Assembly: GCA_012032965.1 (NCBI GenBank)
Contig: JAAUPT010000135.1
Span: 1 to 5,762 of the forward strand
DNA from: Nitrospira sp.
Lineage (GTDB): Bacteria > Nitrospirota > Nitrospiria > Nitrospirales > Nitrospiraceae
DNA length: 5,762 bases
Direction of reading: 5' to 3'
Shown: positions 1 through 4,964 of the stretch, piece after piece
Numbering within the stretch: position 1 is the stretch's first letter
Layout of the letters: each line of letters opens with the position of its first letter
Notes under the pieces: generated by a model
Databases searched by the model: none
Told to the model about the DNA's origin: nothing
What the model saw: only the letters and a program-made list of their open reading frames with translations
Made by a program: the position numbers and the translations under genes

Positions 1-123
1 ACCTCCGTGGAGGGCTATCGTGCCCCATTTGAGGTGTCCGTCAAACCCGGGCTGGCTCAGGCTACTTTTCCAGCAGAGTCTGAGTGCAATGTGGCTTTGG
101 CGGGATGTGTGTTTGAGTTGTGA
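1..123 (+). other. possible 3' end of an unidentified plus-strand gene (40 codons, weak)
   Basis: The first forward frame is open from the window edge to a TGA at 121-123, giving 40 residues that end in CVFEL. I recognise no family in it. The second forward frame is also open through this stretch, and so is a minus-strand frame up to position 174, so openness alone says little. No terminator-like hairpin with a T-run follows. It could be the tail of an upstream gene or simply non-coding. The sequence left of the window would decide. Confidence 0.2.
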
Positions 124-349
124 GTGGTGATGAAAGGTCGGGGATGAAGCAGATGACACTATATTCAAAATCCATTAACCTACAGGACGTATTTAGGGGC
201 GATTTGTTCAATCGCAAGATTCTGCGGGCAGGTTGTTCATGCCAGATGCCTAGCTGTAAAAACAGGCCACGCCTTCAACCATTCACCGTTGGCAAGACTA
301 AGGCCTCTCCGAGGTTGTGAACAGGCGAGGAGCTTTTTAGCTGGCAACC
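124..349. other. intergenic stretch without a supported gene
   Basis: This stretch lies downstream of the PilZ gene that ends at 350. A GTG-started frame of 66 codons crosses it, but it has no ribosome binding site, a composition unlike a protein, and no family resemblance, so I do not call it. One perfect 6-bp inverted repeat is present (GCGATT at 199-204, AATCGC at 210-215, five-base loop), but no T-run follows on either strand. AGCT-TTTT-AGCT at 331-342 is a second, very weak hairpin just past the PilZ stop. I see nothing else. Confidence 0.5.
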
Positions 350-712
350 TTACTCCGAGAGGTACTCCAACCATTCCGGGTCTTTCGTTCGATCAGCCCG
401 CAATTCAACGCCGAACCGTCGGCCGTCGACCCAAGAGACGATGGCCTGAGGGATGCAGAGCGGGGACTCCAAATCCGGCAACTCAAGGAATAAGCCCAAC
501 TCCATCCCTACCGTGACACGTTTGTTCCCTTGAATCCCGAATCCGTATCGGCTGAGATCGGTGATAGTCCCATTGCCGATGAGAATGTTGTCACCATCGG
601 AACCGGAGTATCGGACCTTAAACTTTCCCCCGATGCGAGGCTCTCGTCGCCGATCAGCGCCGGGATTCGCTGCTTCCGGCTTGGCTTTGGCTGACGACTT
701 CCACCACCGCAC
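350..712 (-). CDS. single-domain PilZ protein, probable c-di-GMP receptor (second of a tandem pair)
   Basis: The product is a 120-residue soluble protein that is essentially one PilZ domain. Both signature c-di-GMP motifs are visible: RxxxR at R22-R26 (RREPR) and D/NxSxxG at D52-G57 (DLSRYG). A beta strand typical of the family follows, with VSWVDGRRFGVEL. The first 20 residues are polar with a WW pair and look like a flexible lead-in. The start is GTG at 712, supported by a strong AAGGAGG (718-724) five bases upstream. It lies 99 bp downstream of another PilZ gene on the same strand, and no terminator separates them, so co-transcription is likely. No output domain is fused, so it presumably acts by binding a partner such as a flagellar, secretion or polysaccharide machine, which I cannot name. 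The PilZ call is firm and ligand binding is inferred from the intact motifs. Confidence 0.88.
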   Translation of the reverse strand: MRWWKSSAKAKPEAANPGADRRREPRIGGKFKVRYSGSDGDNILIGNGTITDLSRYGFGIQGNKRVTVGMELGLFLELPDLESPLCIPQAIVSWVDGRRFGVELRADRTKDPEWLEYLSE

Positions 713-717
713 CGGTT

Positions 718-724
718 CCTCCTT
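718..724 (-). promoter_or_regulatory. strong Shine-Dalgarno fixing the GTG start of the downstream PilZ gene
   Basis: Read on the minus strand this is AAGGAGG, five bases before the GTG at 712-710. It is one of the best ribosome binding sites in the window, and it justifies the non-ATG start. Confidence 0.7.
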
Positions 725-811
725 CCGAGCAGGCCGTTGAAAACCTATGTTGACGATTCAGCCAAGAGCGTGGTTGAACGATCGCGGCTGCCATCCTGTA
801 GAAGAGGTGGC

Positions 812-1171
812 CTAGCTCTTGGGAAGCCCTTCTTTCGGAAGTATGACGGCCTGGCCCGCCGTCACGGAGAGCTGTTCGACCGCCCGTTTCAGTCGCTCCT
901 GCTCGGCAGGCGCCATCGATGAAAACTCGACACCGATGCCGTGCGATCCCGTCCATCGGACGGTCGCCTTGTTGATGTGAATCGGTGTAGCCTCGCCGGG
1001 CAGGTCAACCAGAAGTTCCAGCTGCATGCCGGTAAACGGTCGTATAACACTCTCCAACCGACAACCCTTTAAGGACAGATCCTTCACGGAGGCGTTGTAT
1101 CGAAGCTTGTCCCTTTGAACCAACGTGCTGGATATAGCAACCGGATAGCGAGGGAATTTCCGAACAACCAT
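812..1171 (-). CDS. single-domain PilZ protein, probable c-di-GMP receptor (first of a tandem pair)
   Basis: The product has 119 residues and begins almost directly with the PilZ domain. The RxxxR motif is at R4-R8 (RKFPR) and DxSxxG is at D31-G36 (DLSLKG). The later strand VRWTGSHGIGVEF matches the end of the PilZ barrel. Residues 85-119 form a polar tail (EQERLKRAVEQL) likely to be one helix. ATG at 1171 is preceded by GAGG eight bases upstream (GATGAGGACATAGGC). The protein is clearly diverged from its neighbour: the motifs agree but the lead-in, tail and most barrel residues differ, so this is an old duplication or independent acquisition rather than a recent copy. It probably senses c-di-GMP in the cytoplasm and passes the signal on by protein contact. 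The gene has its own candidate promoter and a nested hairpin in the predicted leader. Confidence 0.88.
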   Translation of the reverse strand: MVVRKFPRYPVAISSTLVQRDKLRYNASVKDLSLKGCRLESVIRPFTGMQLELLVDLPGEATPIHINKATVRWTGSHGIGVEFSSMAPAEQERLKRAVEQLSVTAGQAVILPKEGLPKS

Positions 1172-1217
1172 GCCTATGTCCTCATCTCTTGTCGCTGGCC
1201 GTTCGCCGGCTCGCGAG

Positions 1218-1261
1218 CTATAGTGGAATTCAGTCCACCTGAATCGATGTTGTCACTATAG
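1218..1261 (-). repeat. nested inverted repeat in the predicted leader of the PilZ pair
   Basis: The outer arms are a perfect 8-bp repeat, CTATAGTG (1218-1225) and CACTATAG (1254-1261). Inside lies a perfect 6-bp repeat, ATTCAG (1228-1233) and CTGAAT (1239-1244), with loop TCCAC. The inner and outer stems are separated by 2 bases on one side and 9 on the other. A palindrome GCTCGCGAGC (1209-1218) abuts it. All lie between the candidate promoter and the PilZ start at 1171, so the transcript would carry them. The structure could be a leader hairpin or a protein binding site. There is no T-run, so it is not a simple terminator. Confidence 0.5.
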
Positions 1262-1276
1262 AGCATTCTACTGAGC

Positions 1277-1305
1277 AGACTATTTGTCCGAACTCATCTT
1301 GTCAA
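1277..1305 (-). promoter_or_regulatory. candidate sigma70-type promoter for the two PilZ genes
   Basis: The minus strand shows a perfect -35 TTGACA (1305-1300) and, after 17 bases, TAGTCT (1282-1277) as a weak -10 with three of six consensus positions. Transcription would start near 1270 and give a leader of about 100 bases before the ATG at 1171. The perfect -35 and ideal spacing support the call and the poor -10 weakens it. The pair could instead be read through from the upstream secreted-protein gene. Confidence 0.35.
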
Positions 1306-1349
1306 CGAAAAGCCGTATACCAACAGTCATTTGGTAGAGAGGCACGAAA

Positions 1350-1357
1350 GGGGGGGG
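1350..1357. repeat. homopolymeric G tract (eight G)
   Basis: A run of eight G lies 28 bases past the stop of the secreted-protein gene and about 45 bases upstream of the candidate PilZ promoter. Such runs can slip during replication, but this one is outside any coding frame and outside the promoter spacer, so no switching effect is implied by its position. Confidence 0.6.
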
Positions 1358-1384
1358 TGCTGGTCTAGCCCGCTTGGCCAGTCG

Positions 1385-1861
1385 TCACCAACGGTAACCC
1401 CAATATCCGTAATGTCGGTGACCCCAAGAAGGACGGTAGTAGGGGCCGTAGTAGGGTGACGCATAAAGCCCGGAGCTGCCAAAGTGGAGACCGAACCCGA
1501 GTCCGAGGCCAAACGGGTAGCCGTAGGAATAGGGGACAGGGATCACGCTGGTGGTCGGCCGTTCTGTCAGTTGTCGTTGTAAATCAGCCGTCGCGGTTGA
1601 TTGGCGATCAAGCTGACTCTTAAGTTGACTGACCGTTCCTTCTTGGGCTTGGAGCTTTCCTTCGAGCTCGGCGATCTTTTTCTGTTGTGCCTCTATCAAA
1701 GCGTTGACACAGCGAGTTTGCGCAGCTCCCGTGTAGTTGGAGCACTCCCAAGGCACTTGGAGGGTTTCCGCCTCAGATGAGAGTGGAACTCCCATGAAGG
1801 CCAAACTTCCAACGAAAATCGAGGTTCGCACTAACCGATATTGGAAGGTTTCCAAGCTCAT
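1385..1861 (-). CDS. small secreted coiled-coil protein with Gly/Tyr/Trp-rich tail, function unknown
   Basis: The product has 158 residues and I cannot assign it to a characterised family. The N-terminus carries a Sec-type signal peptide: R9 and R12, a hydrophobic core at about 14-27, and a likely cleavage after A31 (SEA then ETL). Next come two cysteines, C40 and C51, which could form a disulfide in the periplasm. Residues about 53-100 form a coiled coil with regularly spaced I/L/V (I56, I63, L66, L70, V77, L80, L84, L94, L98). The last 58 residues are rich in Gly, Tyr, Pro and Trp, with YGPYY and HYGYWGYRW, and are probably extended and surface-interacting. The ATG start is backed by GGAGG (1867-1871) five bases upstream. 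It is probably periplasmic or attached to the envelope, perhaps oligomeric through the coiled coil. It is divergent from the mutY operon and has no visible functional tie to it. Confidence 0.75.
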   Translation of the reverse strand: MSLETFQYRLVRTSIFVGSLAFMGVPLSSEAETLQVPWECSNYTGAAQTRCVNALIEAQQKKIAELEGKLQAQEGTVSQLKSQLDRQSTATADLQRQLTERPTTSVIPVPYSYGYPFGLGLGFGLHFGSSGLYASPYYGPYYRPSWGHRHYGYWGYRW

Positions 1862-1875
1862 GGCTCCCTCCTCGC

Positions 1876-1894
1876 TAGGCTACCTATGAGCCTA
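1876..1894 (-). repeat. perfect 6-bp hairpin just upstream of a ribosome binding site
   Basis: TAGGCT (1876-1881) and AGCCTA (1889-1894) are perfect complements around a seven-base loop. On the minus strand the hairpin ends three bases before the GAGGAGGG ribosome binding site of the secreted-protein gene. It could stabilise the 5' end of the message, or it could be an operator half-site pair. It is short enough to occur by chance. Confidence 0.35.
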
Positions 1895-1973
1895 CCACGA
1901 GAGCGTAGCTTTGAACAGATTGCCTGGGGCTTGTATGAACGCTTATTGACACGATGGAAATGCCGGGCAGTGT

Positions 1974-2003
1974 TTGATTTTTCGTGAGCGGGACTCCTAC
2001 AAT
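1974..2003 (+). promoter_or_regulatory. candidate promoter for the mutY-mutT-exonuclease operon
   Basis: The -35 TTGATT (1974-1979, four of six consensus) and -10 TACAAT (1998-2003, five of six) are separated by 18 bases. The start of transcription would fall near 2010, giving a leader of roughly 30 bases to the ATG at 2043. If correct, an in-frame TTG at 1974 cannot be the translation start, because it is part of the -35 box. Confidence 0.4.
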
Positions 2004-2042
2004 GCCCCCGGTTCAACAACGGTAGTGAGAAGGCATCGGCAC

Positions 2043-2756
2043 ATGCCTGCGCGACCTCCATCCAACAAGAAAAAATCTCGCAAGGCCGTTCTGCCGGACC
2101 ATTCTACGAAGCGTCGATTTCAGCGGCGACTTTTGAAGTGGTATGGAGAGCATGGTCGGGATCTGCCCTGGCGCAACACGTCAGATCCCTATCATATCCT
2201 CGTCTCGGAAGTAATGCTTCAGCAGACCCAAGTCGACCGGGTCATCCCCAAGTACCACGAATTTTTAGAACGCTATCCGAGTTTCGAAGATCTGGCGGAG
2301 GCTCCGGTCGGTGACGTGAAAAAGACCTGGTATCCACTGGGTTACAACATTCGTCCGGAACGGTTACATGGGATCGCCTGCGAAACGGTGGAGCGGTATG
2401 GAGGGAAATTACCCAACGACGCCGACGAGTTGCTCTCGTTCAAAGGGATTGGGCGGTATACTGCCGGGGCAATTCGCTCATTCGCATTCAATGAAGATGC
2501 ACCGATCTTGGACACGAACGTGATTCGAGTCTTACACAGGGTCTTTGTTGCCGAGGGCGATCCTAAAACCCAGAAGACGGTGTTATGGGAATTGTCGGAA
2601 GCCTTGATTCCGTCTGGGAAGGGGTATGACTTTAATCAGGCCATCATGGACTTCGGGGCGATGTTGTGCACAGCTCGTGATCCCTATTGTCTTCTGTGTC
2701 CAATGAAGTCTTTCTGTAAGACATACCCATTCTGTCGGACATCGACTGAACGGTAG
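2043..2756 (+). CDS. mutY: A/G-specific adenine glycosylase MutY, catalytic and Fe-S part only
   Basis: This is a base-excision repair glycosylase that removes adenine mispaired with 8-oxoguanine. From the ATG at 2043 it has 237 residues. Visible are the catalytic Glu at about 56 and the MutY-type LQQTQ at 59-63. A helix-hairpin-helix follows around 130-142 (FKGIGRYTAGAI), then the catalytic Asp at 157 (LDTNV). The [4Fe-4S] ligands are C209, C216, C219 and C225 in the canonical C-x6-C-x2-C-x5-C spacing. Typical MutY proteins run to about 350 residues with a C-terminal Nudix-like domain that reads 8-oxoguanine. That domain is absent here, and the frame ends soon after the cluster. The GLGYY-type motif is YPLGYN, a departure from E. 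coli. A longer in-frame start (TTG 1974) is possible but sits in the promoter, and AAGG precedes ATG 2043. The N-terminus is basic (NKKKSRK). It heads a three-gene operon. A related mismatch glycosylase such as the MIG type is the main alternative. Confidence 0.88.
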   Translation: MPARPPSNKKKSRKAVLPDHSTKRRFQRRLLKWYGEHGRDLPWRNTSDPYHILVSEVMLQQTQVDRVIPKYHEFLERYPSFEDLAEAPVGDVKKTWYPLGYNIRPERLHGIACETVERYGGKLPNDADELLSFKGIGRYTAGAIRSFAFNEDAPILDTNVIRVLHRVFVAEGDPKTQKTVLWELSEALIPSGKGYDFNQAIMDFGAMLCTARDPYCLLCPMKSFCKTYPFCRTSTER

Positions 2757-2766
2757 CAGGCTATGT

Positions 2767-3171
2767 ATGCGGGTTATTGAAGTAGCCGCAGGGCTCATTT
2801 ATGGTAACGGACGCTATCTGATCGCCCGTCGGAAACCCGGCGTTCATTTGGCTGGGTTCTGGGAGTTTCCCGGTGGGAAACGAGAAACCGGCGAATCTCT
2901 CGCCGAATGTTTGCAGCGTGAATTACTCGAAGAGCTCAATATTCACATCGACCTTCCCATTCCCTACCAGATTGTTCGGCACGGCTATCCGGACAAGATC
3001 GTGGAGTTGCATTTCTTTCGCTGTGCCATCGAACAAGGAGAGCCTGTTCCTCTCGGCTGCGAGGAAATCCGATGGGTGTCTCCCGAAGAGTTGACTCAGT
3101 TTAGATTTCCACCGGCTGATCACGCCATCATTCAGGCGTTGCAGCGCGATGCATTAGGAGCTTCCCGATGA
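2767..3171 (+). CDS. mutT: MutT-type Nudix hydrolase, probable 8-oxo-dGTP diphosphatase
   Basis: The product has 134 residues, the usual MutT length. It should hydrolyse oxidised dGTP to the monophosphate so that it is not incorporated into DNA. The Nudix box reads G37-x5-E43-x7-R51-E52-L53-x-E55-E56-x-N58-I59. All metal-binding glutamates are present, and only the late Gly is replaced by Asn. The preceding GFWEFPGGK (30-38) and the C-terminal FPPAD (114-118) match E. coli MutT, with Asp118 where MutT has Asn119, a base-recognition residue. It starts 10 bp after the mutY stop, with a weak AGG six bases upstream of the ATG, and its stop overlaps the next start. Because its Nudix box is intact it is an enzyme rather than a detached MutY C-terminal domain, which normally lacks the box. 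Other nucleotide substrates, such as oxidised or modified CTP or GTP, cannot be excluded. Confidence 0.85.
   Translation: MRVIEVAAGLIYGNGRYLIARRKPGVHLAGFWEFPGGKRETGESLAECLQRELLEELNIHIDLPIPYQIVRHGYPDKIVELHFFRCAIEQGEPVPLGCEEIRWVSPEELTQFRFPPADHAIIQALQRDALGASR
3156..3160 (+). promoter_or_regulatory. ribosome binding site inside mutT for the overlapping exonuclease gene
   Basis: AGGAG sits seven bases before the ATG at 3168, inside the last codons of mutT. With the ATGA stop-start overlap (3168-3171) this is a standard arrangement for translational coupling. Confidence 0.6.
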
Positions 3172-3890
3172 AGGTCGTGCTCGACATCGAAACCGTTCAG
3201 GCACCTCGCGACGAATGGGCTTGCCTAGTAGGGAAACCGTCCACAAGGGATGACTCTACTTTGGAGGAGGAGAAATACGACCTTTTTTCGGCTGGAGCCG
3301 CTGAAGAACAGCGCCGCGTGGAAGATGAGTCGTACGCCAAATCGGCGTTCGATGGGACCTTCAGCCGAATTGTCTGCATCGGCCTGTTGGAATTTTCCGA
3401 TCAGATGGAAGCACGTAGCGCCGTTGCCTGGTATGGGGCAAATGAACGTGAACTTCTCCGCCAATTTTGGGCACGTTTGGCTCAGGACCGTCCCACGTTG
3501 TACATCACGCATAACGGGCTTGGTTTTGATCTGCCTTTCATCAAGAAACGGTCGATCATCAATCAGGTGAAACCCAGCATCGAGATCAACCTTGCGAAAT
3601 TCCGTGCCGAGCCGGTCTACGATACGATGGCGATCTGGAGTAATTGGGATATGAGGGGTTGGGTCAAGCTTGATGTGTTGGCCCGAGCGCTGCAGGTTGA
3701 AACGAAGTCAGGCAGCGGGGAACAGGTGGCCGAAATGTGGGAGAAACGCCAGGGGCATGAGCTGGCGCAGTATTGTTTGCAAGATACCTATGTGACCTAT
3801 GCCTGCTACTGCCGTATGAATTTTCGCCCACCTCTGTCCAGAGAAGTCGTTCTGCTACAACCCGAGTTGTACGAGGTCAGCGAAGCATAG
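3168..3890 (+). CDS. predicted 3'-5' exonuclease of the DEDDy, PolB-exonuclease-like family
   Basis: The product has 240 residues and an RNase H-like fold, and is expected to remove nucleotides from 3' ends of DNA with two metal ions. The three exonuclease motifs are all present. Exo I is D6-I-E8 (LDIET), Exo II is HNGLGFD with N116 and D121, and Exo III is Y202-x3-D206 (YCLQD), the tyrosine form that defines DEDDy enzymes. D152 (VYDTM) is a further acidic residue in the usual place before Exo III. Its architecture fits the family of stand-alone proteins related to the proofreading domain of DNA polymerase B (Pfam DNA_pol_B_exo2). Residues about 22-60 are charged and probably a variable insertion. 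No polymerase domain follows. It is translationally coupled to mutT, which suggests a role in DNA repair or 3'-end cleaning, but that is inference from position. It ends 4 bp from a convergent gene. Confidence 0.85.
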   Translation: MKVVLDIETVQAPRDEWACLVGKPSTRDDSTLEEEKYDLFSAGAAEEQRRVEDESYAKSAFDGTFSRIVCIGLLEFSDQMEARSAVAWYGANERELLRQFWARLAQDRPTLYITHNGLGFDLPFIKKRSIINQVKPSIEINLAKFRAEPVYDTMAIWSNWDMRGWVKLDVLARALQVETKSGSGEQVAEMWEKRQGHELAQYCLQDTYVTYACYCRMNFRPPLSREVVLLQPELYEVSEA

Positions 3891-3894
3891 GCCA

Positions 3895-4857
3895 TTAACG
3901 GACCCGGTGTGCCTCCGCGGACTTCTTCTTGGGGGCCGGGCGGGCCGATGCCTTGCTGGCCTTCAGGGCTTTCACTTCTTCCGCTCGCTGACGGAGTTCT
4001 TTCTTCATCCGGACCGCTTCCTTCTTGAGGGTCGCGATTTCGGAATCTTTCAGCTTGTTGGCCTTGCGCGCATCACGGAGCTCGTCGAGCTTCTTGTTCA
4101 ACAGTTCGTCGTTGTTCAATGCGAGAGACTCCGAATCAAGAGAACCATTCGCCTGGAAGTCCTGAGTGGCTGCCCCAGCAGCGTCCTGTACCGGTGCTGT
4201 CTTCATGGTCGCAGCGGCTTGTGACTCAGATGCAGGCATCAACTTAGGTGCCCCTGCCACCGGGGATGAGTCTGGCATCGGTGCCTTGGCAAGTGCCTGG
4301 TGATCGATCACTAGCGTCATCGCGTCGCTTCCCAGGGCGACAAAGGAAGGAGCCTTTTCAAGACGGGCAACGGAACCAGGGACGAATCCAGAAGACTTCG
4401 TGTTCTGCGTAGGAGCGAGTGTCAGAAGAATCGATCCATTGTGCACATAGAGTGTGCCCGCCGTGGGTTCAGCGCCTGACCCTGCCGATGGAGACACCTT
4501 AAAACCGACAATCTGCTCCGGTTTCGCTTGCAATAAGCTTTGGGCTAGCAGGGGAGCAAGAAACTCGGCGTCTTCATCGCTGAACACTCTCATCGGCTTG
4601 CTGCCACTGGCGGGCATTTTTGAGGCCTGGTTGGTCACCACGCCTTTGATTAATTTTAGCATCGTCATTTGGTCGATCATGGCAGGATGACTCGCTTCAA
4701 AAGACCAATCCGCGATTTCCTTGAGATGGACGGATCCCTTCGCCTTCTTATGGACTTTAGATTCTCCGGAGAACATCGAACATCCAGTCATGACCAGACT
4801 GAGGGACAACAACATTCCGACACATTGAACGCTGCGGAGGCTAGTGGGTGCATGCAT
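3895..4857 (-). CDS. outer-membrane-type lipoprotein with basic C-terminal coiled coil, function unknown
   Basis: From the ATG at 4857 the product has 320 residues. A hydrophobic signal segment leads to a lipobox VMTGC with Cys26, and Ser at +2 favours sorting to the outer membrane. Residues about 45-190 look folded, with predicted helices (MLKLIKGVVTNQ, EFLAPLLAQSLLQAKPEQ) and strands (GTLYVHNGSILLTL). Residues 190-240 are low-complexity and rich in Ala, Pro and Ser. Residues about 246-300 form a charged coiled coil, and the last 20 residues are Lys, Ala and Pro rich, which could touch peptidoglycan or another polyanion. I do not recognise a named family. An upstream in-frame ATG at 4872 would give 325 residues, but the AGGAG at 4869-4865 lies inside that extension, seven bases before ATG 4857, which favours the shorter form. 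It converges on the exonuclease gene with a 4-bp gap and no room for a separate terminator. Confidence 0.8.
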   Translation of the reverse strand: MHAPTSLRSVQCVGMLLSLSLVMTGCSMFSGESKVHKKAKGSVHLKEIADWSFEASHPAMIDQMTMLKLIKGVVTNQASKMPASGSKPMRVFSDEDAEFLAPLLAQSLLQAKPEQIVGFKVSPSAGSGAEPTAGTLYVHNGSILLTLAPTQNTKSSGFVPGSVARLEKAPSFVALGSDAMTLVIDHQALAKAPMPDSSPVAGAPKLMPASESQAAATMKTAPVQDAAGAATQDFQANGSLDSESLALNNDELLNKKLDELRDARKANKLKDSEIATLKKEAVRMKKELRQRAEEVKALKASKASARPAPKKKSAEAHRVR

Positions 4858-4864
4858 ATGGGTT

Positions 4865-4869
4865 CTCCT
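4865..4869 (-). promoter_or_regulatory. Shine-Dalgarno deciding the lipoprotein start at 4857
   Basis: AGGAG on the minus strand lies seven bases before ATG 4857. It overlaps the codons just after the competing ATG at 4872, whose own upstream GAAGG directly abuts it and is too close to serve. Confidence 0.6.
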
Positions 4870-4885
4870 CATCCTTCAATGTGGT

Positions 4886-4959
4886 CGTGAGCCTGAGAAA
4901 TGGCCACTGTCAGCCATCAACAGTTGATCTCAATCTTCAAGCAGTCAATGTTGCTCACG
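4886..4959 (-). repeat. long-range inverted repeat with inner palindrome upstream of the lipoprotein gene
   Basis: CGTGAGC (4886-4892) and GCTCACG (4953-4959) are perfect 7-bp complements 60 bases apart. Between them lies an exact 13-base palindrome, ATCAACAGTTGAT (4916-4928). The minus strand also has TTGACT nearby as a possible -35, but no good -10 at the proper distance. The region could be an operator and structured leader for the lipoprotein gene. Each element is short. Confidence 0.3.
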
Positions 4960-4964
4960 TTAAA

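Larger units (their letters stand above)
1862..2042. promoter_or_regulatory. divergent intergenic region between the secreted-protein gene and mutY
   Basis: This stretch must hold the start signals for both directions. On the plus strand I see a reasonable promoter at 1974-2003. For the minus strand I find the strong ribosome binding site and an adjacent hairpin (1876-1894) but no convincing -35/-10 pair. A minus-strand frame at 1858-2061 overlaps the next start as ATGA, but it looks like a shadow with no protein-like features. Confidence 0.4.

Noticed and set aside
120..320. GTG-started 66-codon plus-strand frame
   Set aside because: It has no ribosome binding site, no recognisable family and a non-protein-like composition.
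654..956. Minus-strand 100-codon frame bridging the two PilZ genes
   Set aside because: It overlaps both PilZ genes, whose conserved motifs show which frame is real. Its translation is Arg/Gly-rich shadow sequence.
1350..1384. Intrinsic terminator after the secreted-protein gene
   Set aside because: A weak stem (CTGGTC/GGCCAG with a wobble) is present, but it is followed by C residues rather than a T-run.
1974..2042. N-terminal extension of MutY from a TTG
   Set aside because: The extension has no family resemblance, and the TTG is part of a likely -35 box whose -10 lies downstream of it.
1858..2061. Minus-strand frame whose stop overlaps the secreted-protein start as ATGA
   Set aside because: The overlap is suggestive, but the translation has no domain features, it overlaps the mutY start region, and the downstream gene has its own strong ribosome binding site.
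2043..2756. Interpretation as a thymine-specific (MIG-type) glycosylase
   Set aside because: The short length and C-terminal region resemble it, but the LQQTQ motif and LDTNV are MutY-like. It is kept only as an alternative.
3880..3910. Bidirectional terminator between the convergent exonuclease and lipoprotein genes
   Set aside because: Only 4 bp separate the stops, and I find no stable stem with a T-run on either side.
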